64,000 nt of DNA from Alphaproteobacteria bacterium HGW-Alphaproteobacteria-3. Its GTDB lineage: Bacteria > Pseudomonadota > Alphaproteobacteria > Parvibaculales > Parvibaculaceae. The DNA lies in contig PHEF01000020.1 in the NCBI GenBank assembly GCA_002842875.1, positions 29,684 through 93,683 of the forward strand, written 5' to 3'. Made by a program: the position numbers and the translations under genes. This document shows positions 48,948-58,323 of this stretch, piece after piece; position 1 is the first letter of the stretch, and every line of letters begins with the position of its first letter. Under the pieces are notes generated by a model. The model did not search any database. It had not been told where the DNA came from and worked only from the letters and a program-made list of their open reading frames with translations.

Positions 48948-49075
48948 TGCGGCGCCCCACTCTGTCGCTGAACCTGAGAGATTTCGCGCCGAACCGGAAC
49001 AAGGCTCGGGCGGTTGCTCCTTCGGCGCCGGGGTGCAGCACGTAATGCAGTCCCGGTCTCTCCCGCAGGGTTCGT
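48948..49075 (-). promoter_or_regulatory. Glycine riboswitch (gcvT element)
   Basis: Read on the minus strand, the conserved core appears in order: GGGAGAGACC, GCGCCGAAGGAGCAACCGCC, AATCTCTCAGG, then GACAGAG before TGGGG. These are the gcvT riboswitch hallmarks, with a single full aptamer visible. Just downstream is the hairpin GGCGGA-GCAA-TCCGCC, possibly the small stem that accompanies singleton aptamers or part of the expression platform. It ends about 80 bases before gcvT. No poly-U terminator follows, so control may act on translation. The 302-base space between gcvT and the lipoprotein gene holds only this element and the promoter. Confidence 0.92.
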
Positions 49076-49172
49076 CTGTATGTTTCCGGATCATATGGAC
49101 CGGCCCGCCAGAGTCAAATGGCATCGCGGGGCGGTGCTTTCGATGGCGCCCGAAAGCGCCATTTTCTGGGCC

Positions 49173-49790
49173 TCAGCGGATCGGATTGTAGGAAACCCGG
49201 CGGTTGTAGGCGAGCTGCTCAGGGGTCAACTGGAAGCCGACGAGAATCTGGTAAATGCTGCCGTCGGCCTGCCCGCCATAGGGCAGCACCGTGCCTTCCA
49301 CCGTCTTCACGAATCGCACCTGCCGCTGACCCGGTTCGAAGACCACGGGCACTTCATAGACCTGCTTGTTGTCGAAAGCGCTGTAGCGGCGCGTCACCGC
49401 GACGAAGGTATTGAGGTTCAGCGCGCGGGCCTGTGCGGCGGGTCCGATTTCGGCGATGCCGTTAAAGGCCAGGTCGACGGTGATGGTCGCCGCGTCGGTG
49501 TCGTATTCGCATTTCGACACGATCTGGCCGATCTCCGCCCTGGCGACCACGTCGGTCAGGTCCGTGCCGGAACCCGAAAGCAGGGTCACATGGTCCGTCT
49601 CATTGAGGACGCCGACAGTGGGGCAAGGATATAGCGCGGTGCCGCCCGTCTTGCTGCCGCCGCCAAACCAGCTGCAGCCGCCGAGGGCGAGCGCAGCCAT
49701 AACGGCAAACAGGGGCGCGGCCCGGCCAGTGCGGGAAGCGAGATTCGTCGGGCGGCTCGGCGCGGGCGAAAACGGCATCTTGTGTGTCAC
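49173..49790 (-). CDS. Putative lipoprotein of unknown function
   Basis: A 205-residue protein. The N-terminus has an Arg-containing region and a hydrophobic core with a lipobox LALGGCSW (Cys near residue 39), so it is probably an acylated periplasmic lipoprotein. The mature part is beta-rich, e.g. VKTVEGTVLPYGGQADGSIY and FVAVTRRYSAFDNKQVYEV. I do not recognise a functional family. ATG 49790 and ATG 49778 are both possible starts. It is divergent from ispH, and the 246-base spacer holds both promoters. Confidence 0.75.
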   Translation of the reverse strand: MTHKMPFSPAPSRPTNLASRTGRAAPLFAVMAALALGGCSWFGGGSKTGGTALYPCPTVGVLNETDHVTLLSGSGTDLTDVVARAEIGQIVSKCEYDTDAATITVDLAFNGIAEIGPAAQARALNLNTFVAVTRRYSAFDNKQVYEVPVVFEPGQRQVRFVKTVEGTVLPYGGQADGSIYQILVGFQLTPEQLAYNRRVSYNPIR

Positions 49791-50036
49791 TCGATCTGTT
49801 GGCGATCTGTTGGCGCGGCCGGATGGCAGTCAGGCGGGCTTTCTTGACTTTCCTTCGGCGGCCCCCTCTATTACCGCCATGAACGGTCTCGAAAGCCTTG
49901 CATTTCATAAGGTTAGTCGAGACTCGGGACCGCCTCGGAGTGGTCCCGGAGTCACAAGGCGGACGAGTGCGCCCGCAAGGCCTGCAAAGCCGGCTCCCGG
50001 CGGGCGGCACGAGGCGCAATCCCCGAGAACGGCACC

Positions 50037-50993
50037 ATGAACGAGACACCGGCAAAGCCCCCCCTGACGCTGCTTCTTGCGAGTCCGCGCGGCTTCTGCG
50101 CAGGCGTCGACCGCGCCATCCAGATCGTCGAACTCGCCATCGGGAAATACGGCCCGCCCGTCTATGTCCGGCACGAGATCGTCCACAACCGCTATGTCGT
50201 GGAGGAACTCGAACGCAAGGGCGCGATCTTCGTCGAGGAACTCGACGAGGTGCCCGCGGGCGCGAGGGTTATCTTCTCCGCCCATGGCGTGCCGAAATCC
50301 GTGCCGGCCGAGGCGCAATCCCGCGAACTCTTCTATCTCGACGCAACCTGCCCCCTTGTCTCCAAGGTTCATGTTGAAGCCGAGAGGCTCCACGAGCGCG
50401 GTCTCGAAATCCTGCTGATCGGCCATGCGGGGCACCCGGAAGTCATCGGCACGATGGGGCAACTGCCGGACGGCGCCGTGAGCCTCATCGAGACCGTTGC
50501 CGATGCGGAAGCCTTCGCAGCGGCCGACCCGGACAAGCTCGCCTTCGTGACGCAGACGACGCTTTCGGTCGACGACACGGCGGAGATCGTCGCGGTTCTC
50601 CGCCGCCGCTTCCCCGCCATCGCCGGACCGCACAAGGAAGACATCTGTTACGCGACGACAAACCGGCAGGAAGCGGTGAAGAGCATCGCGCCGCACGTCG
50701 ATGCCATGCTCGTCATCGGCGCGCCCAATTCCTCGAACTCCATGCGCCTTGTCGAAGTCGCCGAGCGCGCGGGTTGTCCTTACGCTGCGCTCGTGCAGCG
50801 CGCGGGCGACATCGACTGGGCGGCTCTCGGCACGCCCGCAACTGTCGGGCTGACCGCCGGCGCGAGCGCACCGGAAGTGCTCGTGGAAGAAGTGATCGAC
50901 GCATTCCGGCAACATTTCAGCGTGACGGTCGAAACGACGTCCGTCCGGCGCGAGTCCGTGCAGTTCAAGCTGCCGCGCGCACTCGCCGTCTGA
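50037..50993 (+). CDS. ispH: 4-hydroxy-3-methylbut-2-enyl diphosphate reductase
   Basis: Last enzyme of the MEP pathway. It converts HMBPP to IPP and DMAPP using a [4Fe-4S] cluster. The 318 residues are standard. Cluster cysteines are in [24 protein letters not shown] and [13 protein letters not shown]. Substrate residues are in [21 protein letters not shown] and [11 protein letters not shown]. The ATG at 50037 gives [20 protein letters not shown]. It is followed by thrB after ten bases and forms an ispH-thrB-rnhA operon. Confidence 0.96.
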   Translation: MNETPAKPPLTLLLASPRGFCAGVDRAIQIVELAIGKYGPPVYVRHEIVHNRYVVEELERKGAIFVEELDEVPAGARVIFSAHGVPKSVPAEAQSRELFYLDATCPLVSKVHVEAERLHERGLEILLIGHAGHPEVIGTMGQLPDGAVSLIETVADAEAFAAADPDKLAFVTQTTLSVDDTAEIVAVLRRRFPAIAGPHKEDICYATTNRQEAVKSIAPHVDAMLVIGAPNSSNSMRLVEVAERAGCPYAALVQRAGDIDWAALGTPATVGLTAGASAPEVLVEEVIDAFRQHFSVTVETTSVRRESVQFKLPRALAV

Positions 50994-51003
50994 CGGGGGA
51001 AAG

Positions 51004-51969
51004 ATGGCCGTTTATACCGAAGTGCCGGACGAGGAACTCGAAGCCTTCCTCGCCAATTACGATATTGGCGGACTGCTCTCCTACAAGGGCATCGCCGAAG
51101 GCGTCGAGAACTCCAACTACATGCTGCATACGGGCAAGGGCGTCTATTTCCTGACGCTCTATGAAAAACGCGTGGCGGCAAACGACCTCCCCTTCTTTCT
51201 GGGGCTGATGAACCATCTCGCCGGGAACGGCATCAATTGCCCGACGCCGATCCGCAACCTGAAGGGCGAGATGCTGGGAGAGCTGGCGGGGCGGCCCGCC
51301 GCCATCATCGGGTTTCTCGAAGGCGTGCATGTGCGCCGGCCGCAGCCGCGCCATTGCGTCGAGGTCGGACGCGCGCTCGCGCAGATGCATCTCGCGGGTG
51401 CGGATTTCGGGCTCACGCGCCCGAACGCGCTCAACGTCGACGGTTGGGGGCCGCTGTTCGATTCATGCCGGCCGGGCATCGACGGCTACATGCCGGGGCT
51501 CGCGCAGGAACTCGACCGGGAGCTTGCTGCCCTTCTGCGCGACTGGCCGCGCGATCTGCCATCCGGCGTCATCCATGCGGATCTCTTTCCCGACAATGTC
51601 TTCTTCATCGGCGACCGGCTATCGGGCCTGATCGATTTCTATTTCGCCTGCAACGACGCCTTCGCCTACGACCTTGCGATTTGCCTCAACGCCTGGTGCT
51701 TCGAGATCGACGGCTCGTTCAACATCACCAAGGCGCGGGGTCTGCTGCAAGCCTATACGCAGGTGAGACCGATGAACCCGGAAGAAATCGCCGCGCTGCC
51801 CCTGCTCGCGCGGGGCTCGGCCATGCGCTTCCTGCTGACCAGGCTCTATGACTGGATCAATCACCCGCCGGGAGCCTTCGTGCAGCCCAAGAACCCGAAG
51901 GAATACCTCACCAGGCTGCGCTTTCACCGCAGCGTCACCTCGCCTGCCGGCTACGGGCTCGACACATGA
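51004..51969 (+). CDS. thrB: Homoserine kinase, ThrB type II
   Basis: Phosphorylates homoserine on the way to threonine. It belongs to the APH-like kinase type found in alphaproteobacteria and pseudomonads. It has 321 residues. [20 protein letters not shown] opens it, [14 protein letters not shown] is the catalytic loop and [20 protein letters not shown] the metal-binding Asp region. It is preceded by GGGGAAAG. The stop overlaps the rnhA ATG by four bases. The next step, thrC, is also in this window at 59643. Confidence 0.95.
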   Translation: MAVYTEVPDEELEAFLANYDIGGLLSYKGIAEGVENSNYMLHTGKGVYFLTLYEKRVAANDLPFFLGLMNHLAGNGINCPTPIRNLKGEMLGELAGRPAAIIGFLEGVHVRRPQPRHCVEVGRALAQMHLAGADFGLTRPNALNVDGWGPLFDSCRPGIDGYMPGLAQELDRELAALLRDWPRDLPSGVIHADLFPDNVFFIGDRLSGLIDFYFACNDAFAYDLAICLNAWCFEIDGSFNITKARGLLQAYTQVRPMNPEEIAALPLLARGSAMRFLLTRLYDWINHPPGAFVQPKNPKEYLTRLRFHRSVTSPAGYGLDT

Positions 51970-52415
51970 GCGATGCCGTCGATCTCTATACGGACGGCGC
52001 CTGCTCCGGCAATCCGGGGCCGGGCGGCTGGGGCGCGCTCATGCTCTACAAGGGCAATGAGAAGGAACTCTGCGGCGGCGAGCCCGCGACCACCAACAAC
52101 CGCATGGAACTCATGGCCGCGATCCAGGGCCTTGAATCTCTGAATCGCGGCGTGAGGGTGCGCGTCCACACCGATTCCACCTATGTGAAGGACGGCATCA
52201 CCAAGTGGATTCACGGCTGGAAAAAAAATGGCTGGAAGAACGCCCAGAAGAAGCCGGTCAAGAATGCCGAACTCTGGCAGCGCCTCGAAACCGCGATCGA
52301 GCGTCATGATGTGTCGTGGCACTGGGTGAAGGGCCATTCCGATCATCCGGAAAACGACCGCGCCGACGCCCTCGCGCGTCAGGGCATGGCGCCCTATCTC
52401 TCGAAGCTGAAATGA
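51966..52415 (+). CDS. rnhA: Ribonuclease HI
   Basis: Degrades the RNA strand of RNA-DNA hybrids. The 149 residues are normal. The catalytic acids are Asp in [20 protein letters not shown], Glu in [16 protein letters not shown], Asp in [12 protein letters not shown] and the late Asp in [26 protein letters not shown] is conserved. It overlaps thrB by four bases and is followed at once by a terminator. Confidence 0.97.
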   Translation: MSDAVDLYTDGACSGNPGPGGWGALMLYKGNEKELCGGEPATTNNRMELMAAIQGLESLNRGVRVRVHTDSTYVKDGITKWIHGWKKNGWKNAQKKPVKNAELWQRLETAIERHDVSWHWVKGHSDHPENDRADALARQGMAPYLSKLK

Positions 52416-52416
52416 A

Positions 52417-52443
52417 AAGGCCCCGCCGGAGCGGGGCCTTTCT
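52417..52443. terminator. Intrinsic terminator between rnhA and prx
   Basis: AGGCCCCGC / GCGGGGCCT with a CGGA loop and a T-rich end TTTCT. It serves the rnhA side and may also stop the convergent peroxiredoxin transcript, which has AAAAGG at the other end. Confidence 0.85.
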
Positions 52444-52461
52444 GCATTCATGCGCCGCCGC

Positions 52462-52950
52462 TCAGCTCAACTGCTGCAGCATCGTCTCGGCGCCGGAGAC
52501 CTTCGCCTCGCCGGGGTTCGGCTCCTTGTTGAGGCTCTTCACCACGCCGTCGTCGACAAGCATCGAATAGCGCAGCGACCGCGTGCCCATGCCGAAGCCC
52601 GAACCGTCGAAGTCGAGGCCGAGCGCCTTCGTGAAGTCGCCATTGCCGTCGCCGAGCATGGTCACGTCGGCGCCCGCGCCCTGCTGCTTGCCCCAGGCGT
52701 CCATGACGAAGGCATCGTTCACCGACAGGCAGACGATTTCGTCCACGCCCTTGCCCTTGATGTCGCCCGAGGACTTGATGAAGCCCGGCAGGTGCTGGTT
52801 CGAGCAGGTCGGCGTGAAGGCGCCCGGCAGCGCGAACACCACCACCTTGCGGCCCTTGAAGAGCTCGCCGGTCTTCACCGGCGCGGGGCCCTTGTCCGTC
52901 ATCTTCATAAGGGTCGCTTCGGGAATCCTGTCACCCACGTTGATGGCCAT
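52462..52950 (-). CDS. Peroxiredoxin, Prx5 type
   Basis: A 162-residue thiol peroxidase. The peroxidatic Cys is in VFALPGAFTPTCSNQHLPGF (P-x3-T-x2-C motif). CLSVNDAFVMDAWGKQQGA and TRSLRYSMLVDDGVV are typical of the Prx5/redoxin class. A single conserved Cys (plus one in CLSVND) suggests recycling by glutathione or glutaredoxin. It is a stand-alone gene convergent with rnhA. Confidence 0.93.
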   Translation of the reverse strand: MAINVGDRIPEATLMKMTDKGPAPVKTGELFKGRKVVVFALPGAFTPTCSNQHLPGFIKSSGDIKGKGVDEIVCLSVNDAFVMDAWGKQQGAGADVTMLGDGNGDFTKALGLDFDGSGFGMGTRSLRYSMLVDDGVVKSLNKEPNPGEAKVSGAETMLQQLS

Positions 52951-53044
52951 ATGAGCCTCCTCCTGATCTGCGGCGCGCCGCCGCGGCGCGCGATGTTGGC
53001 GGCATTAAAGCCTCAAACGCCTTCCCTTGCCAGTCCGGCGCGGG

Positions 53045-53857
53045 TCACATTGTCTTGCGGATCACATAGGCGGTATCGGGGCCCGACAGGATGAAACCCA
53101 GTTCCACGCCTTCCAGCATGGCGGGCGACAACACCTCCACCTCAACGACATAACGCACGACATCGCCTTCCCGTTTCACGCGCGGCGTACCGAACCAGAT
53201 GTTCTTCGGCCCATCCACGATGAGCATGGGCGGCGTGCAGCCCTTTCCGCAGCCCGCAAGGCTCACTTCGAGCGCCGGCGCCGAAGCCTCGCGCCAGCGG
53301 ATATCGAGCATATCGGCATCGGCCGGCGGCACGGGCACGCGGGCAAGCGCGGCGCGAAGGCGCGATGCCCCCTGCCCGTCATCGGTCTCAGCACCGGACG
53401 GCACGGTCAGTTCGAGATTTGCCTCGCGCGGCACGCAGATGTCGGAGCAGATGCCGTAAAACATCGAAAGACGCAACGTCACGGGGCGCGATGCATCCTC
53501 CGGCACGACACGCAGCGGCCAGACGACCTCCCCCTCATAGCCATAGGTGATGTCGCCCGGCGCGTCGAAGCGCTCCGGCACGGGCCAGCTCAGATCCACG
53601 CTTGCGACATTCTCGGAGGCCGACCAGTCGAAAACGGGGGGAATGCCCGAATCGCCCGGCCTCTTCCAGTAGGTCTTCCAGCCCTCCGCAAGGCGCAGGT
53701 CGATGCCCGCCAGGAAGGGGGCGCCGTCATGCGCGCGTTGCGCGGTCAGGAGGTCGAGCCCGCGCACGCCCATGCCGGGCGCGGCAGCCAGCGGCACGGC
53801 GGCAAGCCACGCAAGCGCCGTCACAAGCAAAAAGCCGAAGCGGCGCGCCGCTCTCAT
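53045..53857 (-). CDS. DsbD-like N-terminal domain protein (periplasmic)
   Basis: A 270-residue secreted protein. The signal peptide is residues 1-26 (RFGFLLVTALAWLAAVPLAAA). It matches the DsbC/DsbD alpha-type immunoglobulin-like domain with the motif GYEGEVVWPLRVVPE. The CxxxC-type cysteines in LSMFYGICSDICVPRE stand in for the redox pair of DsbD alpha. A further AGCGKGC pair occurs later. There is no membrane or thioredoxin part, so it probably receives electrons from a separate DsbD or CcdA. It is divergent from yqgE. Confidence 0.82.
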   Translation of the reverse strand: MRAARRFGFLLVTALAWLAAVPLAAAPGMGVRGLDLLTAQRAHDGAPFLAGIDLRLAEGWKTYWKRPGDSGIPPVFDWSASENVASVDLSWPVPERFDAPGDITYGYEGEVVWPLRVVPEDASRPVTLRLSMFYGICSDICVPREANLELTVPSGAETDDGQGASRLRAALARVPVPPADADMLDIRWREASAPALEVSLAGCGKGCTPPMLIVDGPKNIWFGTPRVKREGDVVRYVVEVEVLSPAMLEGVELGFILSGPDTAYVIRKTM

Positions 53858-54063
53858 CGATTTTCATCCCGTAATGTCCGGCGCCCTTGCGCCGTAATGC
53901 CGTCCTGCCGCGAAACTAGCATTGCGCGGCGCTCACGCGCTGCACAAATAGCTGTGACGGAAAGCCCCCTCGACGAGGCGTGACAAGCGCCGCGCAAGAG
54001 TGCAGGATTTCGGAAAGTCGCGCACCCCCATGTGCGCCCTATCGGCGTGGAGGCAGTTCTGTC

Positions 54064-54675
54064 ATGAGCCCTATGTCGGCGGATTTGAGCTATCGCCCCG
54101 AGGATGACGGCTTTCTCGAGGGCAAGATGCTGATCGCGATGCCGTCGATCGGCGACGACCGGTTCGACCGCACGGTCATCTATATGTGCGTCCACAATCC
54201 CGATGGCGCCATGGGCATTGTCGTGAACAAGCCGGCCGACAACATCACCTTCCCGGACCTGCTCGACCGGCTGTCGATCCGCGTTCCCGGTACGCGTCTG
54301 CCGAAAGAGATTTGCTGCCCGGTGCTCGCGGGAGGCCCGGTCGAGATGGGCCGCGGCTTCGTGCTCCACACGCAGGACTACTTCTCGGATGAGTCGACAC
54401 TGCCTGTCGACGAGAATGTCGGGCTGACCGCGAGCGTCGATATCCTGCGCGCCATGGCGACGGGCTGCGGGCCGAGCCGCGCATTGCTCGCGCTCGGTTA
54501 TGCGGGCTGGGCGCCCGGCCAGCTCGACGCCGAGATACAGGCAAATGGCTGGCTCCATTGCGACCCCGATCCCGAACTTCTGTTCGGACTCGATCTCGAT
54601 GCGAAATATCACTCGGCACTCGCCAAGCTCGGCATCGACCTCTCGCTGCTCTCGGGCGAGGCGGGCCACGCCTGA
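54064..54675 (+). CDS. YqgE/AlgH family protein
   Basis: A 203-residue DUF179 protein. FLEGKMLIAMPSIGDDRFDRTVIYMC and GAMGIVVNKPADN are family-defining, with VLAGGPVEMGRGFVLHT next and LALGYAGWAPGQLDAEI later. The biochemical role is unknown. The family is often linked to alginate regulation by name only. Translation probably starts at ATG 54064, although the frame is open to 53980. It converges with the GGDEF-EAL gene, with 45 bases between stops. Confidence 0.9.
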   Translation: MSPMSADLSYRPEDDGFLEGKMLIAMPSIGDDRFDRTVIYMCVHNPDGAMGIVVNKPADNITFPDLLDRLSIRVPGTRLPKEICCPVLAGGPVEMGRGFVLHTQDYFSDESTLPVDENVGLTASVDILRAMATGCGPSRALLALGYAGWAPGQLDAEIQANGWLHCDPDPELLFGLDLDAKYHSALAKLGIDLSLLSGEAGHA

Positions 54676-54720
54676 CTCGAACATTGTCCGGGGCGACATG
54701 TTTTTCCGGAAGTGACGTCC

Positions 54721-57699
54721 CTATCTATTCCAGTAGTGCGCGATGAAATCGAGCGCTTCTGCCGCCCGCATCGGCTGGCCGAAATAATAGCCCTGGCCGT
54801 AATCGCAGCCCATCGCCGCAAGGTCGGCCGCCTGCGTTTCGCTCTCCGTTCCTTCCGCCACAACCTCCATGCCGAGGTCGTGCGCAAGCGACACCATGGA
54901 ACGGATGATGAGCGGGGTTTCGCGGTCCGCCGACATGCCGGCGACGAATGAGCGGTCGACCTTCAGCGTGTCGAAGGGAAAGCGTTGCAGGTAACTCAGG
55001 CTCGAATAGCCGGTGCCGAAATCGTCGAGCGAGAGACCGGCGCCAAGCGCCTTCAGACGGCCGAGCATGTTGGCCGCGAATTCCGGATTCTCCATGACGA
55101 GCGATTCCGTCACTTCGAGTTTCAGCGTTCCGCGCTCGATGTCGATGCGGTTCAGCACGCGCTTCACATCGTCGATGAGGTCGTGACGGAGAAGCTGGCG
55201 GCTCGACACATTGACGCTCACCGTGAGAGGCCGTTCCATCGGGAACAGTTTCTGCCAGGTCGCAAGTTCCTCGCTTGCCGCGCGCAACGCAAAACGGCCG
55301 ATCTCGGTGATGACGCCGAGTTCCTCGGCCAGCGGCACGAAATTGTCGGGCGTCAGCAAGCCGTCCTTCGGATGGTTCCAGCGGATCAGCGCCTCGAAGC
55401 CGCGCACCGAGCCGTCGGTGAGCGACATGATCGGCTGGTAATAGACTTCGAGTTCCTTGCGCTCGATCGCATGGCGGAGATCGGTTTCCAGCGTCAGGCT
55501 GTCATCCGCCTCCACCCGCATGCCCGGTTCGAAAAGTTCGATGCGCGCCTTGCCGGTGCGCTTGGCGTGATACATCGCGATTTCGGCTTCGGTCAGCAGT
55601 TCCTCGGGATGCTCGTGTGTGTCCTCGCAGATCGCCACCCCGACCGAACAGGTCGGATAGATTTCGTGCCCGGCGACTTCGATCGGCTGGCGCAGGAACT
55701 CGCTCGCCTGTTCCGCGAAGGCGACCGCATCGTCGCGCGCCGTCCGCGCCGTCAGCAGCACGGCGAAGGCGTCGCCGCCGATCCGCGCCACGGTATCGTC
55801 CTGGGTGATGAGCGATTCAAGGCGCCGCGCAATCGCAATCAGCAGCGCATCGCCGCCGGAATGGCCGATGCTGTCGTTCACGATCTTGAAGCGGTCGAGG
55901 TCGATCATCAAAAGTGCGGCGCGCGGGCGTTCGAGCAAGCCACGTCGGCGGATCGCGCGCGACATGCGGTCCATGAAGAGGGCGCGGTTCGGCAGGCCCG
56001 TCAGGCTGTCATGCACGCTGTCATGCATCAGCCTTTCCTCGGAAAGTTTCTGCGCCGAGACGTCCCGCACCGTACCGATGCAGCGCGTGGCGAAATTCTC
56101 CGGCCCCGCGATGCAGCTCGCCGAAAGCGCGACCCAGCGGAAAACGCCGTCCGAATGCCGCATGCGAAATTCGAGCGAAAAGGAAACATTGCCGCGCCCG
56201 ATATAGGCATTGAGCGCGGTGCGATAGGTTTCGCGGTCGGCGGGATGCATGTGCTCGCGCCACGCAAGCTCGTTGCCGTCGAGCGCTCCGGCGTCGAGAC
56301 CGAGCATCGCCTCGACGGAGGGCGATACATAGAGCCGGTCATTCGCGATATCCCAGTCCCATACGCCCATGCGCGCACCGGTGAGCGCGAAAGCATGACG
56401 CTGTTCGCTCCTCAGCGTGCCGATGTCGGCGCGGCGGCGGCCGCCCTGTGCATGATAGGCGGCGGCGAAGGCGAAAAGCGTGAGTGCCGTGGTGAAGACG
56501 CCGCCGGCGACGGTTGTCCCCGCAAAGGTGCTTCCCGCCCAGCCCATGGCGTGAAGGGCGCCGAGCAGCCCCGCAAGGCCGAATAGCACGGCGCCGGGGA
56601 TCAGAAGCTGCGCCGGGCGCACGCCGCGCAACGCCGCCATGACGACAAGCGGCGCACCGCCGAGAAGCGCGACGGCAAGGAAGATGCGCACGAAGAGCGC
56701 GGCCATCGAAACGCCGATGAAGGCGAGCGGGATACACGCCAGCACGACATAGCCGAGCAATCGCGTCGCGCGCGCAAGCGAAGCGGAATGGCGTTCGCTG
56801 TCGAGAAAGAACCGCTCCAGCATGAAAACGGCGGAGGCAAAGAGCGTCAGCGCGATGGTCCGCGCAACGAGATCCCACCAGGGCCCGAGCGAGAAAATCG
56901 AGGCGAGATAACCGAACTCGCCGAGAAGCACGAGGAAGCCCGCGCCGAGCAGGGCCGCCGTCGCTCGCGCGGCCGCCACGCGGGTCAGGATACCGAGCGC
57001 GGTCATGTAGACGGCGAAAGCCGCGATGACGGCGAGCATGCCGCCCTCGACAAGCGCGAGGCGCTGCGTGAAGCGCGCCCAGGCTTCTTCATGCCAGAGA
57101 TAGATGCCGGATTGCGTATCGCTGTCTGCGTGAAGCGCCACGGCGATGCTCGTCTGCGGATCGGCGCCAAGCGCATAGACGGCAAAGCCCGGCCAGGCGT
57201 TGAGCGTGGAGAGCGACGGGTCCTCGCCGCCCGCCGTCACGCCGCGGCCGAACTCGACATGAGGCCTCGGCCAGAAGAAAGCGCCAGGTCCCTCGCCCCG
57301 CCGGTCGGCGACGACGAGCCGCGTCACCTGTTCCTCGCCGCGGTTCCGGAGCGCGAAAACGCGCCAGGTACCGGTTTCGTCTCCCTCGCCGCTCCAGAGC
57401 ACGACCGAGCCGTCGTCGAGTTCGCTCTCGCCCATGTCTTCGGGCGCCGCCTCATCTCCCTGCAGCGGTTCGACCGCGACCTCGCCGCCGCCATTTGCAG
57501 GCGGTTCGATGGTGAGCTTCGTGCCGGAGGCCGGGTAGTCGTGAACGAAAGGTGTGAGATCGACAACGGGATGCACGTCGTCCATCGCGACCGCGTCGAG
57601 CGCCTTCGCGGCCGCTGGCATCAAGGCCAGTCCGAACGCCAGCGCAAGCGCGGCGGGCGCGCGCCTCATGCGCGCCGTCATCTGGCCCCCTCGCCGCAT
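54721..57699 (-). CDS. Membrane sensor with PAS, degenerate GGDEF and EAL domains
   Basis: A 992-residue cyclic-di-GMP protein. A signal peptide (about 1-34) is followed by a periplasmic sensing region (35-210), then seven or so transmembrane helices (about 215-420, 7TMR-DISM-like). A PAS domain follows (about 435-550, [16 protein letters not shown]), then GGDEF (about 555-720) and EAL (about 735-985). The GGDEF signature is GGDAF near residue 641, so diguanylate cyclase activity is doubtful. The EAL side is intact ([29 protein letters not shown]), suggesting a phosphodiesterase with a GTP-sensing GGDEF. ATG 57681 is an alternative start. The ligand is unknown. Confidence 0.92.
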   Translation of the reverse strand: MRRGGQMTARMRRAPAALALAFGLALMPAAAKALDAVAMDDVHPVVDLTPFVHDYPASGTKLTIEPPANGGGEVAVEPLQGDEAAPEDMGESELDDGSVVLWSGEGDETGTWRVFALRNRGEEQVTRLVVADRRGEGPGAFFWPRPHVEFGRGVTAGGEDPSLSTLNAWPGFAVYALGADPQTSIAVALHADSDTQSGIYLWHEEAWARFTQRLALVEGGMLAVIAAFAVYMTALGILTRVAAARATAALLGAGFLVLLGEFGYLASIFSLGPWWDLVARTIALTLFASAVFMLERFFLDSERHSASLARATRLLGYVVLACIPLAFIGVSMAALFVRIFLAVALLGGAPLVVMAALRGVRPAQLLIPGAVLFGLAGLLGALHAMGWAGSTFAGTTVAGGVFTTALTLFAFAAAYHAQGGRRRADIGTLRSEQRHAFALTGARMGVWDWDIANDRLYVSPSVEAMLGLDAGALDGNELAWREHMHPADRETYRTALNAYIGRGNVSFSLEFRMRHSDGVFRWVALSASCIAGPENFATRCIGTVRDVSAQKLSEERLMHDSVHDSLTGLPNRALFMDRMSRAIRRRGLLERPRAALLMIDLDRFKIVNDSIGHSGGDALLIAIARRLESLITQDDTVARIGGDAFAVLLTARTARDDAVAFAEQASEFLRQPIEVAGHEIYPTCSVGVAICEDTHEHPEELLTEAEIAMYHAKRTGKARIELFEPGMRVEADDSLTLETDLRHAIERKELEVYYQPIMSLTDGSVRGFEALIRWNHPKDGLLTPDNFVPLAEELGVITEIGRFALRAASEELATWQKLFPMERPLTVSVNVSSRQLLRHDLIDDVKRVLNRIDIERGTLKLEVTESLVMENPEFAANMLGRLKALGAGLSLDDFGTGYSSLSYLQRFPFDTLKVDRSFVAGMSADRETPLIIRSMVSLAHDLGMEVVAEGTESETQAADLAAMGCDYGQGYYFGQPMRAAEALDFIAHYWNR

Positions 57700-57723
57700 C
57701 CCTGGATAGCTCCTCTTGAACTT

Positions 57724-58247
57724 TTACTTGCGCAGGTCGTCGCGCAGAATGGCGAAAACAACATGATCCCGCCAGGCGCCATTGATCCGGAGATAGCCCC
57801 TCGCGATGCCTTCCTCGGTGAAGCCGCATTTGCGGAGCACCGCGCGCGAGCGCTCGTTCTCCGGCAGGCAGGCGGCCTGCAACCTGTGCAACTTCGGCGT
57901 TCGCCCGCCCAGTAGCCGAGCGTACAACTTTGCTGCACGCCCCGCTGCACACCGGAAATCGTGCAGCCACCGAGCAAAACATGATCTTCCTCACGAAAGA
58001 TGAAGAAGGGATAGGCATGATCCTCGCGGATTTCCCGCTGGTAGCGGCGGAGGCGGCGGCGGAAGGCCGCCCGCGTCAGATCGTCGGCCGGCCATATCGG
58101 TTCCCAGGGCGTCAGGAAGGCGCGGCTCTTGTCCCGCAGCTCCGCCCAGGCCTCGTGGTCGGCGAGCTGCGGGTTCCGCAGGTAGACGCCGTTGCCGAGA
58201 ACGGCCGGCGCCACGTCTGGTCTCGATATCGAGCGGAGAAATGCCAT
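57724..58247 (-). pseudogene. RimJ-type GNAT acetyltransferase, internally deleted
   Basis: From ATG 58247 the protein reads the GNAT N-terminus (LGNGVYLRNPQLADHEAWAE, then LTPWEPIWPADDLTRAAF) up to SCTLGYWAGER at about 57900. It then shifts frame and resumes with KLHRLQAACLPENERSRAVL and GAWRDHVVFAILRDDLRK, ending at 57724. In relatives about 20-25 residues lie between these parts, including the Q/RxxGxG/A acetyl-CoA loop. A deletion of some 60-75 bases explains both the gap and the frameshift. The coding strand follows the M16 peptidase gene with a 76-base spacer. Confidence 0.85.
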
Positions 58248-58323
58248 CGGCGACAAGCCCTCGTCTGCGACGGGCAGCCTCCCGAGGCGCCCCCCTCCCT
58301 CCCGAAGCCGAAGCGAAACGGCC

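Noticed and set aside
48871..49041. Upstream extension of gcvT to 49041.
   Set aside because: The extra codons fall inside the riboswitch aptamer, and homologues start at MSEPAAGPLKTTPLHALH (48870).
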